From DASYSL01 sp036003365 (GTDB taxonomy: Bacteria > Eisenbacteria > RBG-16-71-46 > DASYSL01), in NCBI GenBank assembly GCA_036003365.1, contig DASYSL010000040.1, positions 1 to 27,272 on the forward strand: a stretch of 27,272 nucleotides of DNA. The letters are read 5' to 3'. The notes under the pieces are model-generated. The model was not told where the DNA came from. It worked only from the letters and a program-made list of their open reading frames with translations, and made no database searches. The translations under genes and the position numbers were made by a program. Within the stretch, counting starts at the first letter, position 1. Each line of letters begins with the position of its first letter. Positions 24,038-27,272 of the stretch are shown here, piece after piece.

Positions 24038-25315
24038 ATGCACTCCGTGAAGTCCGCGGACGTGGTCATCGTGGGAGCGGGGGCGGCGGGGCTCATGGCG
24101 GCGCGTGAGCTGGAGGCGCGTGGCCGCTCCGTGCTCGTGCTGGAAGCGCGCGACCGTATCGGCGGCCGCGCGTGGACGATGCACGATCCGCGCGTGCCGC
24201 TGCCGCTCGAGATGGGCGCCGAATTCATTCATGCCGGCGCGCCCCTGACCGAACGCATGCTCGCCACCAAAGGGCTCTCGAGCCTTGGGCTTCACGCCGA
24301 GCATCGGCAATGGCGGAACGGCCGTCTCGTGCGCATCGATCTTCCCACCGCCATCCAGCGCGTCCTGCGCCTGGTGCGGCACGATCGGCCGGACGAATCG
24401 GTGGACGATTTTCTCGCACGGAAGCCGGGCGGCCCGGCGCTCGCGACCGCGCGCGCCATCACGCGCCGATTCGTCTCCGGCTTCGACGCCGCCGATCCGG
24501 CGCGCGCCAGCGTGCACTCGGTGGCGCCTTCGCCCGAAGAGCCGGAGTCGGTCGCGTTTTCGAGCACCGGCCGTCCGACTCTCGGATACGGCGCTCTGAT
24601 GGAGGCCCTGGCCCGCGATCTCGAACGCCCCGTCGTCCTTCGTCACGAGGCGAAAGTGATCGAGTGGAAACCGGGCCGCGTGACGCTGCGTCTGCGGGGC
24701 CGGCGCTCGCGCACGATCTCGGCGCGTGCGGCGATCGTCACCGTACCCATCGGCGTATTGGCCCAGCGCGGCGCGATCACGTGCGATCCCGAGCCCAAGT
24801 CGCTGCGCGTCGCGCTCTCCGGGCTCACCATGGGATCCGCCCTGCGTTTCGTCGTTTGGTTTCGCGAGCTGCCCTGGAAAAATCCATCGGTGAGCTTCGT
24901 GAACTTTCCCGAGGGGCCGTTTCAGGCCGCGTGGAGCGCCGATCCGGTGCGCTGGCCTCTGGCCACCTTCTGGTCCGGAGGGCCGCAAGCGCGCGAGCTC
25001 TCGCGCCTGCCCAGGACAGGACTCCGTCGTGTCCTCATGACGCAGCTCTCGCGACGCTTCGGTCGCCAGGCACCCAAGCTCGTGCGCCACGTGTGGTGGC
25101 ACGACTGGGACCGGGATCCCTACGCGCGCGGCGCCTACAGCTACGTGCTCGTGGGAGGGAAGAACGCCGCGCCATCCCTCAAGCGTCCGGTCGAGCACAC
25201 GTTGTTCTTCGCCGGAGAAGCGACGGAATTCGAGAGTGGAACGGTGGAGGCGGCTCTGGTGAGTGGACAGCGCGCGGCGCGTCAGGTGAATCGCGCGCTG
25301 GATCGAAAGCGCTAG
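24038..25315 (+). CDS. FAD-dependent amine oxidase family protein
   Basis: This is 425 residues. The dinucleotide-binding fold opens the protein: VVIVGAGAAGLMAARELEARG with GxGxxG at 13-18, the ribose-binding Glu36 and the family signature LEARDRIGGRAWT. The substrate domain lies in the middle (about 60-330; LEMGAEFIHAG, TLGYGALMEALA, AAIVTVPIGVLA). The C-terminal FAD-binding stretch is LFFAGEATEF (about 389-398) followed by GTVEAALVSGQRAA. The family oxidises amines, including polyamines, releasing peroxide; the actual substrate is not deducible. Start is the ATG at 24038, with no clear ribosome-binding site. It faces the topoisomerase gene: the stop codons overlap in the shared palindrome CTAG (25312-25315). 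Confidence 0.92.
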   Translation: MHSVKSADVVIVGAGAAGLMAARELEARGRSVLVLEARDRIGGRAWTMHDPRVPLPLEMGAEFIHAGAPLTERMLATKGLSSLGLHAEHRQWRNGRLVRIDLPTAIQRVLRLVRHDRPDESVDDFLARKPGGPALATARAITRRFVSGFDAADPARASVHSVAPSPEEPESVAFSSTGRPTLGYGALMEALARDLERPVVLRHEAKVIEWKPGRVTLRLRGRRSRTISARAAIVTVPIGVLAQRGAITCDPEPKSLRVALSGLTMGSALRFVVWFRELPWKNPSVSFVNFPEGPFQAAWSADPVRWPLATFWSGGPQARELSRLPRTGLRRVLMTQLSRRFGRQAPKLVRHVWWHDWDRDPYARGAYSYVLVGGKNAAPSLKRPVEHTLFFAGEATEFESGTVEAALVSGQRAARQVNRALDRKR

Positions 25316-26502
25316 GCGACGGCCCGCGAGCGCTCGGCTGCCTCGGACAAGAAGACCAGCGTCAGGCGCTCGTTCTCGTTGAGGCCGCGCACGGGACTCG
25401 GATGTCCGGCCAGCTCTTCCAGGCGCTCTTGCAGCTCGCCCTTCTGGAAGCTCTGGATCACCGCCGGGTGAACGTAACACTTGCGACAGATGGCGGGCGT
25501 GTTGCCGAGCTGCTTCGCCACCTCTTTCACCATGTCGGAGACGATGCGCGCCGAAGGGCCCCGCTGACGCGCGCCCTCTTCGGGTTTCCACGCACGCATG
25601 GCCGCCATGGCGCGCACCGTTCCCGCCCAAGTGCGGAACACCTTGGCGCTCACGTCGGCGCCCGTGATCTCGCGCAAGTAGGCGTTCACGTCGGCCGAAT
25701 CGACGCTCTGCCGCTTGCCCTCGTCGTCGAGATACTGGAACAGCTCGTAGCCGGGCAGATCCTGGCAGGCTTTCACGATGCGCGAGAGCCGCGAATCTTC
25801 CACGCGCAGCCGGTGCTCCTTGCCGCTCTTGCCGCGGAACTGCAGCGTCAGGGCGTGGCCGCGAATGGTCGCGTGATGGTCGCGCAGCGTGGTGAGGCCG
25901 AACGAGCGGTTGTGCCGCGCGTACTCCTCGTTGCCGATGCGCATCATGGTCAGCTCGAGGAGCCGCACCACGGTGGCGATCACCTTCTCGCGCGGCAGGC
26001 CTCGGCGTGCGAGGTCGCGCCGCACGCGGCGGCGGATCGCGGGCAGCATGGCGGCGAAAGCGACGAGCTGGCCGTACTTGTTCTCGTCGCGCACGTCGCG
26101 CCAGCGCGCATGGTAGCGATACTGCTTGCGGCCACGCGCGTCGCGGCCCACGGCCTGGATGTGCCCGAGCGGTGACGGACAGATCCATACCTCCGTCCAC
26201 GCCGGTGGGATGACGATGGCGTGAATGCGCTTGATCTCGGCCTTGTCGCGGATCGTCGAGCCGTCGGGCGCCACGTAGCGGAAGCCCTTGCCGCTCTTCA
26301 TGCGGCGGATGCCCGGGGGCAACGGGGACATTTCCACGTAGTGGAGGCCCGCGTAGCGCGCCGCTTCCTCGGGCTCGAGAGGCACGAGCGCGACGGACGG
26401 CCGGCGCCGCGGAGTCTCACGCAGAGCTTCCGCCAGCTTGCGGCTCGCCTTCGCGATCCGTGACTTGCGTTCCTGGGAAAGGACCTGCGGCTCCGCCACC
26501 AT
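25312..26502 (-). CDS. type IB DNA topoisomerase (bacterial)
   Basis: This is 396 residues, close to the known bacterial topoisomerase IB length. The N-terminal domain ends in GKGFRYVAPDGSTIRDKAEIKRI and IPPAWTEVWICPSPLGHIQA. The catalytic domain carries Arg188 in MRIGNEEYA, the KSGKEH loop (Lys225, Lys228), Arg290 in KVFRTWAGT and the nucleophile Tyr343 in NTPAICRKCYVHPAV. It relaxes positive and negative supercoils through a 3'-phosphotyrosyl intermediate, without ATP. The ATG at 26500-26502 follows GGAG (spacing 6). It is convergent with the amine oxidase and its own upstream neighbour, the PBP gene, ends 228 bases away on the same strand. Topoisomerase IB is often found together with Ku/LigD genes, but here it is 20 kb distant. 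Confidence 0.96.
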   Translation of the reverse strand: MVAEPQVLSQERKSRIAKASRKLAEALRETPRRRPSVALVPLEPEEAARYAGLHYVEMSPLPPGIRRMKSGKGFRYVAPDGSTIRDKAEIKRIHAIVIPPAWTEVWICPSPLGHIQAVGRDARGRKQYRYHARWRDVRDENKYGQLVAFAAMLPAIRRRVRRDLARRGLPREKVIATVVRLLELTMMRIGNEEYARHNRSFGLTTLRDHHATIRGHALTLQFRGKSGKEHRLRVEDSRLSRIVKACQDLPGYELFQYLDDEGKRQSVDSADVNAYLREITGADVSAKVFRTWAGTVRAMAAMRAWKPEEGARQRGPSARIVSDMVKEVAKQLGNTPAICRKCYVHPAVIQSFQKGELQERLEELAGHPSPVRGLNENERLTLVFLSEAAERSRAVA

Positions 26503-26729
26503 CGTGCGCTCCGTTCAGTTGGGGTGACCCTTGCCCCGGGCAGGAAGCAAGCTCCGTACCGACCGGTTCGCAGAACGCAAGACACGGAGGTTAGATGACT
26601 TGGCTCGGGGGGGCCGAAACGCTGGCGAGGCGCTCGTTTCCGGAAATTTCTGCGTTCGTGGCGCCGGCGCCGCGCTCTCGGCGAGTGCCAAGAAAATGTC
26701 CGCTCGCCATCAGGCGTCCCGCAACGCGT
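26503..26729. other. intergenic stretch without a gene
   Basis: Between the topoisomerase start and the PBP stop I see no conserved protein. It contains a 12-bp palindrome GGCGCCGGCGCC (26660-26671) and the topoisomerase promoter region, which has no obvious -35/-10 pair. Confidence 0.5.
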
Positions 26730-27272
26730 TTAGGGCGGAGAACGCTTCTGGGGCGGCGGTTTGCCTGGGCGGAGAGGCTCCGGGATCGTGTCGCCTTCTC
26801 CCGGCGACTCGGTGGAATCGGGATAGTAGCCGGGGTTCTCCGGCTCTGCTTCGGGGGTCGCCGCCGACGATTCCGCCTCCTCGCCTTCGATGCGCAAGGA
26901 GTCCGGCCCATAGAGAGAGGAGTCGGCGTTGAAGGCCTCCTCGCCGAACATTCCGCCCTCGCCGCAATACGCTTGCGGCGCGGTGCCGGGGAGAAACGGC
27001 ACCATCATCGACTGGCAATGCGTCGAGTCGGGCAGGAGACCGGACCACGGATCGATGGCGACGTATTGCACCTCGGCATCGCTCGCGAAGGCGAGCGCGG
27101 GCGCATCGCGCAAGAGCTCGCTCATGATGCTCGCCCACACCGGCAGAGCGGTGGCGGCCGCGGCGCGTCCCAGGCTGCGCGGCCGGTCGAAGCCCACCCA
27201 CACGCCACCCACCAGCTGCGGCGTGTAGCCCACGAACCAAGCGTCGTTGAACTCGTTCGTCGTGCCCGTCTT
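26730..27272 (-). CDS. C-terminal part of class A penicillin-binding protein (PBP1A), partial
   Basis: The open frame runs from the right window edge to the TAA at 26730-26732 (180 residues). It begins at the transpeptidase KTGT motif (KTGTTNEFNDAWFVGYTPQLVGGVWVGFD), which forms the back of the active site, and continues through ASIMSELLRDAP and the PBP1A C-terminal region (FASDAEVQYVAIDPWSGLLPD). The ending is a long Pro/Glu/Ser-rich tail (SSAATPEAEPENPGYYPDSTESPGEGD..PPPQKRSPP), likely disordered in the periplasm. Two Cys residues (DSTHCQ, QAYCGEGG) could form a disulfide. The enzyme polymerises and crosslinks peptidoglycan. The glycosyltransferase domain and the Ser-x-x-Lys site lie outside the window. 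Confidence 0.93.
   Translation of the reverse strand, partial: KTGTTNEFNDAWFVGYTPQLVGGVWVGFDRPRSLGRAAAATALPVWASIMSELLRDAPALAFASDAEVQYVAIDPWSGLLPDSTHCQSMMVPFLPGTAPQAYCGEGGMFGEEAFNADSSLYGPDSLRIEGEEAESSAATPEAEPENPGYYPDSTESPGEGDTIPEPLRPGKPPPQKRSPP

Noticed and set aside
24172..26175. Long plus-strand open frame over amine oxidase and topoisomerase
   Set aside because: Shadow of both genes in another phase, arginine-rich without motifs.
23537..26200. Long minus-strand open frame spanning cytochrome, amine oxidase and topoisomerase
   Set aside because: It crosses three well-supported genes in wrong phase and shows no family motif.
1..27272. tRNA, rRNA, riboswitch or prophage genes
   Set aside because: No cloverleaf, rRNA-like stretch, integrase, transposase or phage structural gene was recognised by eye; short RNAs could be missed.

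Overview
The window is about 27.3 kb of GC-rich DNA from a diderm (Gram-negative-type) bacterium. It has SPII lipoproteins, a TonB-dependent receptor, outer-membrane beta-barrel candidates and a class A penicillin-binding protein. Two large secreted proteins end in FlgD-like Ig domains (consensus 'PNPARAG..LRFTLSQPARTNLALYDATGRRV', 'AGIYFARL'), the sorting-type tail common in the FCB superphylum. With the GC-rich codon use this points to a lineage such as Candidatus Eisenbacteria. That placement is inference; no rRNA or tRNA gene is visible.

Left part (1-6.6 kb): a small outer-membrane-like protein, then a non-homologous end-joining (NHEJ) locus. ku reads rightwards. ligD (domain order phosphoesterase, ligase, polymerase) reads leftwards from a shared ~130-bp divergent region. 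ligD is followed, with overlapping stop/start codons, by a KANL3/TEX30-type alpha/beta hydrolase and a DUF72 protein. Downstream of ku lies a MerR-type DNA-binding domain joined to a TPR array.

Middle-left (6.6-9.6 kb): a decayed HNH-endonuclease remnant whose 5' part is made of three 48-bp tandem repeats, an EVE-domain protein, a small membrane protein, a small alpha/beta-barrel-like protein and a TetR regulator that may be translated leaderless. A diverged relative of the 48-bp repeat recurs at about 22.54-22.59 kb, followed by a perfect 22-bp palindrome.

Middle (9.7-20 kb): an 8-repeat secreted beta-propeller protein, an MDR-type quinone oxidoreductase, a bidirectional terminator, a 987-residue BNR-repeat/PPC/FlgD secreted protein, and a tightly overlapping three-gene leftward operon (outer-membrane protein, TonB-dependent receptor, propeller lipoprotein).

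Right part (20-27.3 kb): a secreted S9 prolyl oligopeptidase, a DUF6498 membrane protein, a monoheme cytochrome c, an FAD-dependent amine oxidase, a type IB DNA topoisomerase and the C-terminal end of a PBP1A that runs off the window. Most genes look chromosomal and housekeeping or envelope-related. The most unusual parts are the repeat/HNH remnant family, the hydrolase and DUF72 genes coupled to ligD, and the MerR-TPR fusion next to ku.
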